Below are positions 35,301 to 48,462 of a stretch of 64,000 nucleotides of DNA, in pieces (the first letter of the stretch is position 1; the number at the start of each line of letters is the position of its first letter). Origin of the DNA: Bog-366 sp963710405 (lineage in GTDB: Bacteria; Acidobacteriota; Terriglobia; UBA7540); the NCBI GenBank assembly GCA_963710405.1, contig CAVQAP010000022.1, forward strand, positions 186,001 to 250,000, read 5' to 3'. A program made the position numbers and the translations under genes. The notes beneath the pieces were generated by a model that saw nothing but the letters and a program-made list of their open reading frames with translations, was not told the origin of the DNA and did not search any database.

Positions 35301-35608
35301 CGCGCGATCTTCCGCTTGATCTCGGTGTCAAGATCGTCCTGGGTGTCTTTGGCCTCCCAGTAGCCGCGCGGCAGGGTGTTGCGGTCGCGCAAGGTGCCGT
35401 CAGGACGAATGATCGCGCCGCCGGACATCCCCGAAAGCTCGGCGATGAAGGTCCAGTCCTTGAGCCGGGCGGTCTCCTGGAGCAGGGACTCGAAGGGCGA
35501 ACGCACGCTCATCTCGTTCAGCACACCCTGGGCCTGCAGGGCGGCGACGTTTTCGTAGTACTTGCGAATGGAGCGGTGCGTGGGAGCTATGAGTCCGTGG
35601 GTGGTCAT
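32324..35608 (-). CDS. Type ISP-like restriction-modification DNA methyltransferase
   Basis: About 1094 residues. Seen: an N-terminal nuclease-like region (IAELSGMSGG...GYWEAKDTQDDLDTEIKRKI, about 50-110, with an E-A-K element), then a gamma-class N6-adenine methyltransferase with motif I DPCTGTGNFVVNLLRR (about 370) and motif IV VVIGNPPYNMN (about 480). The C-terminal specificity region is as in type ISP enzymes (NDSLTLSGIPPETFEYRLG, SALEWVIDQYQV, IRVSLETVKIVKSLP). No SF2 helicase motifs are visible, so it is shorter than LlaBIII/LlaGI. A 71-codon palindromic-element insert (32627-32839) sits in a linker near the C-terminus. The ATG at 35608 is preferred over one 26 codons upstream. Confidence 0.85.
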   Translation of the reverse strand: MTTHGLIAPTHRSIRKYYENVAALQAQGVLNEMSVRSPFESLLQETARLKDWTFIAELSGMSGGAIIRPDGTLRDRNTLPRGYWEAKDTQDDLDTEIKRKIARGYPLSNIIFEDTQTGVLFQGKQKINGPYHLGNPQELAALLSQFFSYTEPDIEGFEEAVDEFKERAPDLARGLVEKIQQAHKDNARFQAAFEKFFDLCRTALNPNIRVEAVDEMLVQHLLTERLIRTVFNNPEFAKRNAIAAEVERVIDALVSKSFDRTEFQKSLDRFYVAIESTARLLPDFSEKQHFLNTVYERFFQGYAVKVADTHGIVYTPQEIVNFMCASVAEVLEKEFGKSLSSPDVFIIDPCTGTGNFVVNLLRRMPGRDLPRVYREQLFANEVMLMPYYIAALNIEHAYYELTGSYEPFEGLCFVDTLDLTEAAQGGLSQLYVTEKNAERVERQRKTPITVVIGNPPYNMNQQNENDNNKNRKYPVIDKRVADTYSKDSGASNKGALSDPYVKFFRWASDRLQEREGIVCFVSNNSFIDQQAYDGMRTHLLTDFTEIYHVDLHGNVRRNPKLSGTTHNVFGIRVGVGITLAVKKNGSGASQVCYSRVPEQWRKEEKLSWLGKVKSIGNVSWEKPDAVGGNSWGQSVPSKDFELLLPIGTKAGKQKKSPFAEVIFRTFSPGFQTNRDEWTYGFDAASLERNVRVLIDNYNAELDRWRRAKKPEDIDDFVTNDPTKIKWCSRLKQAFKQEMDAEFNEAGIRSALYRPYTRRLVYSDPILTHRRGLFPNSLPDEPAEKENRLIWTKSGTDWPFFALVSNHIVDVLPQGASQCFPFYIYGEDGTSRRENITNWALEHFRNHYKDKRITKWDIFYYVYGILHHPEYRAKYAENLKRELPRIPLAKDFYGFSKAGKELARLHIEYEKLEPWPLKFIETTAVAPGLSPARAARKGGGAVAAVSDRRRRSEIDATIPAVGTPPLQGASVAASLPRHGGVKPPIRNADLKVAATIPLSYLVEDKMRLAKDHRSLKVNDSLTLSGIPPETFEYRLGNRSALEWVIDQYQVTEDNHSGIRSDPNRPDDPEYIVRLVGQVIRVSLETVKIVKSLPAL
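32627..32839. repeat. In-frame GTAGCG palindrome cluster in the methyltransferase gene
   Basis: 213 bp (71 codons) made of about six palindromic units. On the coding strand they include GTAGCGGCGGTCTCTGACCG, GTGGGGACACCGCCGCTACA and GTAGCGGCGAGTTTACCTCG. The gene frame reads through them and yields VAASLPRHGGVKPP, the same peptide as in the TPR gene. The insert lies between PWPLKFIE and SYLVEDKMRL, which would otherwise adjoin. Confidence 0.9.
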
Positions 35609-35781
35609 AACGGTGAAGGCAATACTAGCACTTTGGCCGGAGTCACGCAAAGCACACAATGCTTCGTGCCGGAAGGTGGGTATCATCCTCGGGGGGGGGA
35701 AGCGGGCACATACGAGCTAGGGACAGTGGCCTACTGTCCGCAGGCTTTTCTCCTGCCCGCTGCCCCAGCGGCAAGCGCAAG

Positions 35782-36071
35782 AGAAGCGGTCAGCGATCAG
35801 AGAAAAGAAGCGTTCAGCGCTCAGCTATCAGCTTTAAGCTAGCAAGAACATGAAGGCCCTAAGCTGATGGCCGATAGCTGACGACTGATAGCCAACACCT
35901 CACAGCCGACAGCTAAGAGTTTACTCCGAACGTCGTAACCCCAAATGGTAGGTGGCAGGTCGCAGGTGGCATGTGGGGAAAACGCCGACGAGCCCCCAGC
36001 CCCGAATCCCGTGTCCCATGTCCCGATTCCCTTCCCTGACACCTGACGCCCGGCGCCTGACACCTACTCTG
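35782..36071. repeat. Long region of successive 7-bp periodic arrays
   Basis: At least five arrays in a row, each with its own unit and exact 7-bp step: TCAGCGC/TCAGCTA (about 35813-35833), GCTGATG/GCCGATA (35863-35918, eight units), GGCAGGT/CGCAGGT (35947-35974), GTGTCCC/ATGTCCC (36004-36031) and TGACACC/TGACGCC (36037-36071). Another array is at 36201-36256. No gene in 35609-36602. Confidence 0.85.
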
Positions 36072-36602
36072 CACCTCGGCGGTGAAAAGTATCTCCAGCC
36101 CAGTTGCAAAGCTTATCCCCCCTATAAAAACAATTCATTAACGTGTGGGCCGGGAGTCGGGGATAATAGAGGGTGCGTCGTGAGGGGGGAGCTTGTCTCT
36201 GGTTGGTACGGTAGGTTGCAGGTCGTAGATGGCATAGGGGGATAAGGTAGGCGGCATCAGGGGTATTCATCGTCAAGAGCAAAGCGTCCCGGCATTCCAT
36301 CTTCCACCTACGGCCTACGACCCCAAGAGGCAGGTTGATCGCGTTGATTTCGCTACCCTTTAGCCATGCGCGAAGGAGAACCCGCGGGTGAGTTTCCCGC
36401 AAGAAATTCTTGCCTCTGACGTGTCCGGAATAAACGCTGCTGACCCGCGCCTCTAGACATCCGCTCGAAAGGAAGGACGCCGCCCTCCCGAGTTTGTCAG
36501 GAGAGGTTTCGGGCGTGTCTACAAGAATTGTCGAGTTTTAGGAAAGGCTGGGAGCGGCACCCGGCGTGCTGGTATGGATCTGAGATCAGAAATGCGAGTG
36601 GT

Positions 36603-42613
<6,011 letters not shown>

Positions 42614-42858
42614 CGTGGCACAGGCACTCCTGCCTGTGCCCTATGCATACCATGCATCACGCTTGAGCACAGGCACGAGTGTCTGTGCCACCACAAATTC
42701 GTAGGGGCTGCGCTTGCCCTGCCCAAGGCGGCGATGCCGCAAGAGCAAGTCAAAAGTCAAAGCGCAAACGTCAATACCTGCCCGCCCTCCCGTCCGTTGG
42801 ATGCGATAGAAATTACCTTTAGTATTGCAAATCGAACTGAGAAGCGTAAACTTACCGC
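42614..42858. repeat. Palindromic element and heptamer array downstream of gltD
   Basis: GGCACAGGCA-CTCC-TGCCTGTGCC hairpin (about 42617-42640) followed by a second imperfect one ending GTCTGTGCCACC (about 42690), so the outer ends are also inverted. Heptamers of the AGTCAAA type stand at 42742-42776. No gene seen. Confidence 0.65.
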
Positions 42859-43578
42859 GTGAAAATCCAACGAGAACCTTCCCTGTACCCGATTGTCGCA
42901 AAATGGATGAAACGTCACTTTCTTTGCTTCAAGACGGGAGTGGACACGGGTTCAAACTATGGCAGGATTGATGTAGTTGGGATAAGGGACACTGGGGGAG
43001 ACCTCACCGGTGATGTTGAAACGATAGCTGTTGAGGTCAAGAAAACTGGCTCCCCATTTGCGACTACAAGCGGCCAAACTCTCGGATATAGGGTGTATGC
43101 CAACCGGATTTACTTGGCTGAATCCAGGAAAAAGCCTTTTACTCCCGAGGAAATAGACATTGCCAGTCATCTTGGCATCGGTTTGATTCAGATCCGCCAG
43201 GGGCATTGCAGCGAGATCCGGTCCAGCCCTTTCTATTCGCCGATGGCCAGATTCAACCTATTGCTTTTGGATCAAATAGGCTTAGGAAGATGTCAGTTGT
43301 GCGGTTGCTTCTTTGAAACTGGCGGTAGAAAACGTAGTTATCCCGCAGTTCTGGCAGGTGAGAATAATGTCCAGCGGGCGATTGACACGGGAAAAGGACT
43401 GATTTTCTGGAACTATGAAACCAGGGCAGAAACGAAGCACAAACTGGGCGTTAAATTAACGCCGGGGACTACATTCGAGAGACGATTCATCTGTCCTGAA
43501 TGCGTCCAAAATCTGCTTGCTGTTCAGCAGAAACGAATCAAGTCTTGGCTCGCAGAGTTTGCGCCTCGCGGCGGCTGA
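42859..43578 (+). CDS. PD-(D/E)XK nuclease-like protein with zinc ribbon
   Basis: 239 residues from a GTG start. The N-terminal half carries a restriction-endonuclease-like core: YGRIDVVGIRD, then TIAVEVKKTG (D...E-x-K), then a helix and NRIYLAE (about residues 33-90). The C-terminal half has two CxxC pairs (CQLCG and CPECV, about 150-220) forming a zinc site. No cognate methyltransferase is adjacent; the nearest is 7 kb away. Possible roles: defence nuclease or DNA repair. Family not named. Confidence 0.7.
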   Translation: MKIQREPSLYPIVAKWMKRHFLCFKTGVDTGSNYGRIDVVGIRDTGGDLTGDVETIAVEVKKTGSPFATTSGQTLGYRVYANRIYLAESRKKPFTPEEIDIASHLGIGLIQIRQGHCSEIRSSPFYSPMARFNLLLLDQIGLGRCQLCGCFFETGGRKRSYPAVLAGENNVQRAIDTGKGLIFWNYETRAETKHKLGVKLTPGTTFERRFICPECVQNLLAVQQKRIKSWLAEFAPRGG

Positions 43579-43793
43579 CCTTTGGCAAGGCTCACTCGAA
43601 ATCTTGTTTGGTAGGCTGGCCGTCGCGGAAGCGGTTCTTCCTTTGCAAAAACCGAAAATCTCATTGACGAACGCCTGCCCTCTGGTTCGGGAGCGCGAGT
43701 CTCCAGAAGAACCGCAGACCCCAACCGGGGAGGTCTGCGCTTCACCTCCTGCAACGTAAGCACAAATGTGATAACATGTTCTGAAGGGAAATT

Positions 43794-44174
43794 ATGCCAG
43801 TCACCAAAACCAAATCCGTCCAGGCGCCTGAGGCTTCGATTGGAAACGAGTACCGTGGCAAGCGGACGCGCACGGGGAACTCCTATGGTTTCCGCTTTGA
43901 TCGTGCTCTCTTCAAGAGCCATCCCGAGTTTGCCGGAGAGGTCAAGGCCCACGTGATCGCGCCCGGCCGGATGCTGGTATCGGTTGCCGAGCCGGTCAAC
44001 AAGCGCCGCGATCCCGTGATGCAATCGTTTCTTGCCTTCCTCGCGAACGATATTGCCAAGGCGCCTGAAACGATCAAGCCGATGAGCCCCGAGCTGGCAC
44101 GGCGCATTGACCGCTTGGTGGAGGAAGTTTCCGTCCCTTCGAATGAAACTCTGGAAGAGGATACCATCATCTGA
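43794..44174 (+). CDS. prlF: PrlF/SohA-type antitoxin
   Basis: 126 residues. The C-terminal half (DPVMQSFLAFLANDIAKAP...) follows E. coli PrlF (MNAFLRFLDADIQNNP); the N-terminal half is the DNA-binding part (SYGFRFDRALFKSHPEF). GAAGGG precedes the ATG. The stop shares one A with the start of the toxin gene (TGATG), which is typical of this pair. Neutralises YhaV and represses the operon. Confidence 0.87.
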   Translation: MPVTKTKSVQAPEASIGNEYRGKRTRTGNSYGFRFDRALFKSHPEFAGEVKAHVIAPGRMLVSVAEPVNKRRDPVMQSFLAFLANDIAKAPETIKPMSPELARRIDRLVEEVSVPSNETLEEDTII

Positions 44175-44677
44175 TGGAGGCCCATGGCTGGACGCTCTAC
44201 CTGCACCCGCTCTTTCAACAGCAATTGGAGAAATTAACCGCCCAGGTGGAAACTCTGCAAACGAAAGCCCCGCTGCACTACAAGGAACATTCGGCCACAA
44301 AGCTCCTTGCCACGATCAATCGTTATATACGCGAGATCATTCCGTGCGATCCCGGTGCGGCGGAGTTCCGTCAGGGCAATACGCTGGGCGCGGACAATCG
44401 CCATTGGTTCCGGGCGAAATTCCACGGGCGTTATCGCCTTTTCTTCCGTTATTCCAGCCAAGAGAAAGTAATCGTCTATGCTTGGGTGAACGACGAGAAA
44501 ACGCTGCGCAAGGGCGGATCAAGAACCGATCCCTACTCCGTCTTCCGCGCCATGCTGAATACCGGAAATCCGCCCAGCATAATGGCTGAGTTACTCGCCG
44601 TTTCCAGCCGACTCGAAGCGGTGCGTAACTCGCGCCAGCAGGCACCGGTCAAACCTAGCAAGAAGCGCAACGGTTGA
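44174..44677 (+). CDS. yhaV: YhaV-type toxin
   Basis: 167 residues matching YhaV throughout: GWTLYLHPLFQQQLEKL, ATKLLATINRYIREII, FRQGNTLGADNRHWFRAKF and GRYRLFFRYSSQEKVIVYAW, then NDEKTLRKGGSRTDPYSVF. A ribosome-dependent RNase of the RelE superfamily. The last ~25 residues are an extra basic tail beyond the E. coli protein. Confidence 0.92.
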   Translation: MEAHGWTLYLHPLFQQQLEKLTAQVETLQTKAPLHYKEHSATKLLATINRYIREIIPCDPGAAEFRQGNTLGADNRHWFRAKFHGRYRLFFRYSSQEKVIVYAWVNDEKTLRKGGSRTDPYSVFRAMLNTGNPPSIMAELLAVSSRLEAVRNSRQQAPVKPSKKRNG

Positions 44678-44794
44678 CGATTTATTACGGAGGGGCGAGT
44701 GGGCGCAAAGTTCCTGGCCTTCGACACCCCTACCTTCTGCAACATCGATCAAAACCTTCAGGACTTGCCAAATACGGTCGAGTTCAAGACCCCT

Positions 44795-45325
44795 CTACTC
44801 AAACACCGAGTGATCGTCGGCGAATTTTCGCGTGGTTTTCTTGCGAAAGGCCGAATCCCCGGTGAGTTTTCTAATTTTGCGATAGTAAGTTGCCTTTGGC
44901 TTTTCGGGATCGCCCCCGGCATCGACGGCTCGGCCCTCCTCCCACATAAGCTCCATGAACATGGCAGCAAGGACGTGTTCGGCGTGATGGGGTGAGGTGC
45001 CGGTAGCCACCATTTTTTCAAAAGCGGCCCTTACCAAAGGGTCCTCTTCGATCTGTCCTTTGACGGCGGCATGAGATGTGACGTGGGCCATGGGGCTCAC
45101 GGGATTGCCGTCGACCGTGATTTCGTAAGGCTCTCCTTCACGAAGGTCTGCGAACTCCAGAGCATTGTGAACGTGCTTCAGGTGCATGTGCTCTTGCATT
45201 GCCCGCGCGATGACCTGATTCTCACGCGAAAGCTGGGCCACCATTCCGGCCTTGACCGCTTCGTAAATGAGCTTGTCATGCTGGTCCACCAGCCGGCGAA
45301 TATCTGTTAGTTTGGGGTCATCCAT
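44795..45325 (-). CDS. DUF1841-like protein
   Basis: 176 residues; the ATG at 45325 has AAGGA upstream. The core (HNALEFADLREGEPYEITVDG, NPVSPMAHVTSHAAVKGQI, HHAEHVLAAMFMELMWEEGR) matches the DUF1841 pattern of a histidine-rich helical fold in which the His and Glu residues could hold a metal. The C-terminus is basic. Function unknown. Confidence 0.72.
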   Translation of the reverse strand: MDDPKLTDIRRLVDQHDKLIYEAVKAGMVAQLSRENQVIARAMQEHMHLKHVHNALEFADLREGEPYEITVDGNPVSPMAHVTSHAAVKGQIEEDPLVRAAFEKMVATGTSPHHAEHVLAAMFMELMWEEGRAVDAGGDPEKPKATYYRKIRKLTGDSAFRKKTTRKFADDHSVFE

Positions 45326-45512
45326 TTCCTTGTTCCTTTCTGCCAAGCAAGCCGTCCAGCTAATTATAGGACCACACGCCTTGGTAATGTTCAACACCCT
45401 TCCCGCGTGCGGCGAGAGGAACAGGTCAAAAGGCAAGGCGCAAAACCTAAGAAGCAAGAGTGTGAACCCTGGTGGTGAAACAATCGGGCCCGAGGTTTGA
45501 GAAAAGGGCCGG

Positions 45513-46454
45513 TCAGGATGGTAGGCCGGGCGCCCGGCCTGCCAAGCGGCGAGCCACCGCCGCTGAGATGGGCTGGTTGGTGTTCGCCTCATAGTAGCTG
45601 AAGGCGGGAGAGGGATTGACTTCGAAACAGTAGACCTCGTCGTGCGGAGTCACCTTCAGATCAATGCCGGCAAACTCCAGGCCGAGCGAGTGGGAAAGGC
45701 GCAGGCATTTTTGGGTCAACTCGCCGGAGAGGACCACCTCGCGCAACTCGGCAGGCTCGCCCGATTGGCGCGCTGCATATCGGTAATCCGTGGCCCCGCT
45801 TCGCACCGCGGTGGCGAACACTTCGTTCCCCACGGTGTGCACCCGCAGGTTGGTTCCTTCCACAAAGGCCTGAAACTGCGTGGGGCACCAGCGAATGCGC
45901 TCCAATCTTTGTTCGTCTTCATCGTTCAGCTCTTGCACGATGGACCGCACGGCGCTGATGGATTTGTAAATCACGCGCCCATGCCGGGCCCGAAATTCGC
46001 GGACCAACTCGGGATCATTGGTTATCAGGGTCTCGGGGATAAGGAAACCGTGCTCGCGGATCAACTGCGACTGATAAGGCTTGGACATATTGCTGGCCAT
46101 GGGTGCGCAACGGTTGATGACCAGGGCGGGCGCGATCTCCATCCAGCGCGTCAGAGTATCGTGGAAGGAACGGCAGTAGGTCCGCAAGCTCGAATCCGGC
46201 GGTTCGTGGGACAACTCCGGGAGGAACCGGTCATCCATCATCCTGGGGTAAACGGCATCAAACTCCTGCAATTTGTAAATGCGCTCTCCGATGCGCAGAT
46301 CTCCACTCACTTCCCCGTGGCTGACTTCGAACCAGATCTCGCAGTCGTCGAATCGGCGCTGGTTGAACAGGATGAACGGCGCACCCATCTCTTCCAGGCG
46401 AGAAGTTACCAACTGCAACGGCGTTTCCGAGGGAATGCCACAAAGCAGGATCAT
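45513..46454 (-). CDS. ATP-grasp ligase, RimK/MvdD-like
   Basis: 313 residues. N-terminal pre-ATP-grasp domain (MILLCGIPSETPLQLV to VINRCAPMASNMSKPYQ), then the ATP-grasp fold: GRVIYKSIS (ATP-binding lysine), TQFQAFVEGTNLRVHTVG, LGLEFAGIDLK and the metal-binding C-F-E-V-N-P-S-P (E-x-N, about residue 287). Such enzymes form amide or ester bonds by acyl-phosphate chemistry. AGGGAGGG precedes the ATG, which overlaps the TGA of the upstream partner gene by 4 nt (ATGA). With a Lys/Glu-rich protein at the head of the operon, a peptide-modifying role (graspetide-like maturase) is inferred. Confidence 0.85.
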   Translation of the reverse strand: MILLCGIPSETPLQLVTSRLEEMGAPFILFNQRRFDDCEIWFEVSHGEVSGDLRIGERIYKLQEFDAVYPRMMDDRFLPELSHEPPDSSLRTYCRSFHDTLTRWMEIAPALVINRCAPMASNMSKPYQSQLIREHGFLIPETLITNDPELVREFRARHGRVIYKSISAVRSIVQELNDEDEQRLERIRWCPTQFQAFVEGTNLRVHTVGNEVFATAVRSGATDYRYAARQSGEPAELREVVLSGELTQKCLRLSHSLGLEFAGIDLKVTPHDEVYCFEVNPSPAFSYYEANTNQPISAAVARRLAGRAPGLPS

Positions 46455-47194
46455 GGACACCCTCCCTGGGTTAAGGCCTGCGCCAGGCGTTGGAGCAAGG
46501 GCGCGCCGCCGATCGAAAGGTCGGGAGATGGCGTTGCCTGGGCGAAGTTCCACTCGCCGTGCTCGTCGGCATAGAGCTGGATTCCCAGGACCTCCATCCC
46601 GGCCTCCTGGGCAAGTTTCGCGCAGGCGCGGGCAGTGGGCTCGGGCACCCGCCCGCCGAAGACCTCGCCGCGAAAGGCGATCAGGGTTAACATCGCGGCG
46701 CCTTGGGGAGCCAGCGAGCGATAGCCTTGTTCCAACGCATCGTGACTGCTCTGGCGATAAGCCGGAGCCGGCAAGCCGGCGCGATGGGCGCGGCAGGCCC
46801 ATTCGGAGGGATGATACCAGGGCCCGCTTAAGCCGATGGGCATAGGCCGGTTGATAACGACACCCGGCAGTCCCTTCAGCCAGCTTAGATAAAACGCTTG
46901 CAGCTCGGCTTGGGCGTATTCCTTGTCGGAAGCCGCAGCCTGCTCGGCAACTCCTGGTGAGGGCGCCAGCAAACGATTGATCGCGCCGCGAATTCGCGAA
47001 CTGCACAAGACGCGGCCGTCGGGCAGGGATATCTTCAGGTGTGTGCCACTACCATCCAACCGGTGCTCCCAGCGGCTGCCATGAGCTAACCACTCCGCAA
47101 GCACCAGTTCCAAAGGGGCGACACCAAGTTGTTTGAGGCCTTCGTAGACCCACAAGCCCGAAGGATCGGTGGAAGAACACAATACTAGCCACAT
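46451..47194 (-). CDS. Degenerate ATP-grasp-like partner protein
   Basis: 247 residues, with no obvious named family. Its layout parallels the downstream ligase: VVINRPMPIGLSGPWYHPSE corresponds to VINRCAPMASNMSKPYQSQL, and FRGEVFGGRV...LGIQLYADEHGEWNFAQATPSPD (in parts) corresponds to the ligase C-terminus. The ATP-binding middle is shortened, and the E-V-N metal ligands of the ligase are replaced by Q-A-T. I therefore read it as a pseudo-ATP-grasp protein that could bind substrate or regulate the ligase. Weak RBS; a stem-loop lies just upstream. Confidence 0.65.
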   Translation of the reverse strand: MWLVLCSSTDPSGLWVYEGLKQLGVAPLELVLAEWLAHGSRWEHRLDGSGTHLKISLPDGRVLCSSRIRGAINRLLAPSPGVAEQAAASDKEYAQAELQAFYLSWLKGLPGVVINRPMPIGLSGPWYHPSEWACRAHRAGLPAPAYRQSSHDALEQGYRSLAPQGAAMLTLIAFRGEVFGGRVPEPTARACAKLAQEAGMEVLGIQLYADEHGEWNFAQATPSPDLSIGGAPLLQRLAQALTQGGCP

Positions 47195-47212
47195 GTGTGT
47201 TTGCTCAAAGGA

Positions 47213-47237
47213 AAGGGCAGGTGCTGGACCTGCCCTT
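47213..47237 (-). terminator. Stem-loop between the Lys/Glu-rich gene and its modifying genes
   Basis: Perfect 10-bp stem (AAGGGCAGGT/ACCTGCCCTT) with a 5-nt loop, followed on the minus strand by TCCTTTGAG. It sits in the 51-bp gap after the Lys/Glu-rich gene, where a partial terminator would keep that gene expressed above the two enzyme genes. Confidence 0.6.
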
Positions 47238-47245
47238 GTCCGAGA

Positions 47246-47902
47246 TTAGCTCTTGCCTTTTTGGTGCGGTTCCGCCTTGGGTTCAGCCGGCTTTGCTGCG
47301 TCGGGTTCCTGCTTGAGCGCCCCCTGACTAAGGTCGGGCCGCAGGTTCTCGGGGATGAAGTGCAGCAATTGCGCCACCGTTGCTTCCAGGGTGGCAAGTC
47401 GCTGCTCAACGGGGCCGCCCGGTTGAGGGAGACCCACAACTCCCTCGAACTCGATCTTCTCATTTTTGTACTCTTTGTACTCGATCTTGTGCTCTTTGAT
47501 TTCAATTTTCTCGTGTTTGATCTCTTTGATCTCGAGCTTGACCTCTTTGTGAAGCTTGGTTTCGAGTTGCGGTAGTTTGTCGGTAAGTTTCGTGGTTCCA
47601 ATGCCGGCCGGCTGGGCCGCGGCGGTTGGCAGTGTGTCAACGTGCGTCTTCTCCAGCAGGCCTTCCTTGCCTTCGATTTTGTGTTCTTTCTCGTGCTTTT
47701 CCTTCTCCTGCTTGTGTTTGGTGTCCGGAGTGTCTTTTTGGTCCTTGGACTCTTTCTCGGCTTTTTCGTTCTTCTCGTGCTTCTCGATTTTCTCCAGCTT
47801 CTCGTTTTTCTCTGCCTTCTCGTTCTTCCCGACTTCCTTCACGATTTGTTTTTCCACGACTTGTTTCTCAGGGTCTTTCTCTTCGAACACTTTCGAGCCC
47901 AT
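47246..47902 (-). CDS. Lys/Glu-rich protein, candidate substrate of the ATP-grasp pair
   Basis: 218 residues. The ATG at 47902 has GAGGAGG 5 nt upstream, the strongest RBS in the area. The first ~155 residues are built almost only of Lys and Glu with N/H/I spacers (EKNEKAEKNEKLEKIEKHEK, later KEIKHEKIEIKEHKIEYKE). The C-terminus carries a conserved-looking segment VEQRLATLEATVAQLLHFIP-ENLRPDLSQGAL (about 170-200) and a charged tail. No signal peptide. Such repetitive acceptor/donor side chains suit side-chain cross-linking by ATP-grasp enzymes, with the C-terminal segment as a possible recognition part. A structural coiled-coil/charged-helix protein is the alternative. Confidence 0.7.
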   Translation of the reverse strand: MGSKVFEEKDPEKQVVEKQIVKEVGKNEKAEKNEKLEKIEKHEKNEKAEKESKDQKDTPDTKHKQEKEKHEKEHKIEGKEGLLEKTHVDTLPTAAAQPAGIGTTKLTDKLPQLETKLHKEVKLEIKEIKHEKIEIKEHKIEYKEYKNEKIEFEGVVGLPQPGGPVEQRLATLEATVAQLLHFIPENLRPDLSQGALKQEPDAAKPAEPKAEPHQKGKS

Positions 47903-48240
47903 GTTTCCTCCTCTCATTTTGGCCGGAGCTGTCATTGGCGCCGGCGGGAACCAGTGTGCGCCCTCAAGAACAAACGGAGGGTTTCTCTGTTAATTGAACC
48001 AGATGGAATGTCAGACTTTTTGTCCCTTGACCCGTCCATTAAACATGCAGTCAGTACTCTTGTCAACCATAAAATCAAGGGTTCCCTCTGTGCCGGAGGT
48101 CCAGCTTCAGCGCACATGGTGCTCCAGACCTTGTTTTTTGATTCCGCGCCGAGGACCAGACCGGGGACAATTTCTTGCAGGACTGCTCGATCAAAGTCCA
48201 GCGCCACGGCCTCAAATTGACCAACTCCGACTTGACGGTA
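47903..48240. other. Intergenic DNA upstream of the Lys/Glu-rich gene
   Basis: About 340 bp with no supported gene; the promoter of the ATP-grasp unit should lie here on the minus strand, but no clear hexamers were identified. Confidence 0.4.
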
Positions 48241-48325
48241 GTGGTCTAATTTGGGCGCAACGCCGCCATCTTGGCGGCTCTTTGCCGGCTGGACGCCGGC
48301 GCTACAATGGAAATCAGGACACCAC
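48241..48325. mobile_element. MITE-like element, copy 2
   Basis: About 85 bp; the left end is GTGGTCTAATTTGGGCGCAA and the right end AAATCAGGACACCAC, which is the imperfect inverse of the left. The interior has CGCCGCCATCTTGGCGGC and GCCGGC...GCCGGCGCTACA hairpins. Sister of 16262-16351 in the opposite orientation. Confidence 0.65.
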
Positions 48326-48341
48326 CGGTTTGACACAAAGC

Positions 48342-48370
48342 TTGACACACAGCTCGAGGGCGAGGATAAT
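48342..48370 (+). promoter_or_regulatory. Sigma-70-like promoter of the epimerase gene
   Basis: TTGACA (48342-48347), 17-bp spacer, GATAAT (48365-48370). It begins 16 bp after the MITE-like element, giving a leader of about 85 nt to the ATG at 48463. Confidence 0.68.
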
Positions 48371-48462
48371 TCCCTGCGGTTGATTGTTTTGAACGCCGAC
48401 GAGAAATGACAAAGAACATTCGTCAATCTATCATTCTCCATTCCAACCACCAGAGGCCCCAC

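Noticed and set aside
43524..44300. Minus-strand open frame of 258 codons
   Set aside because: Antisense to the PrlF gene and the nuclease end; no domain.
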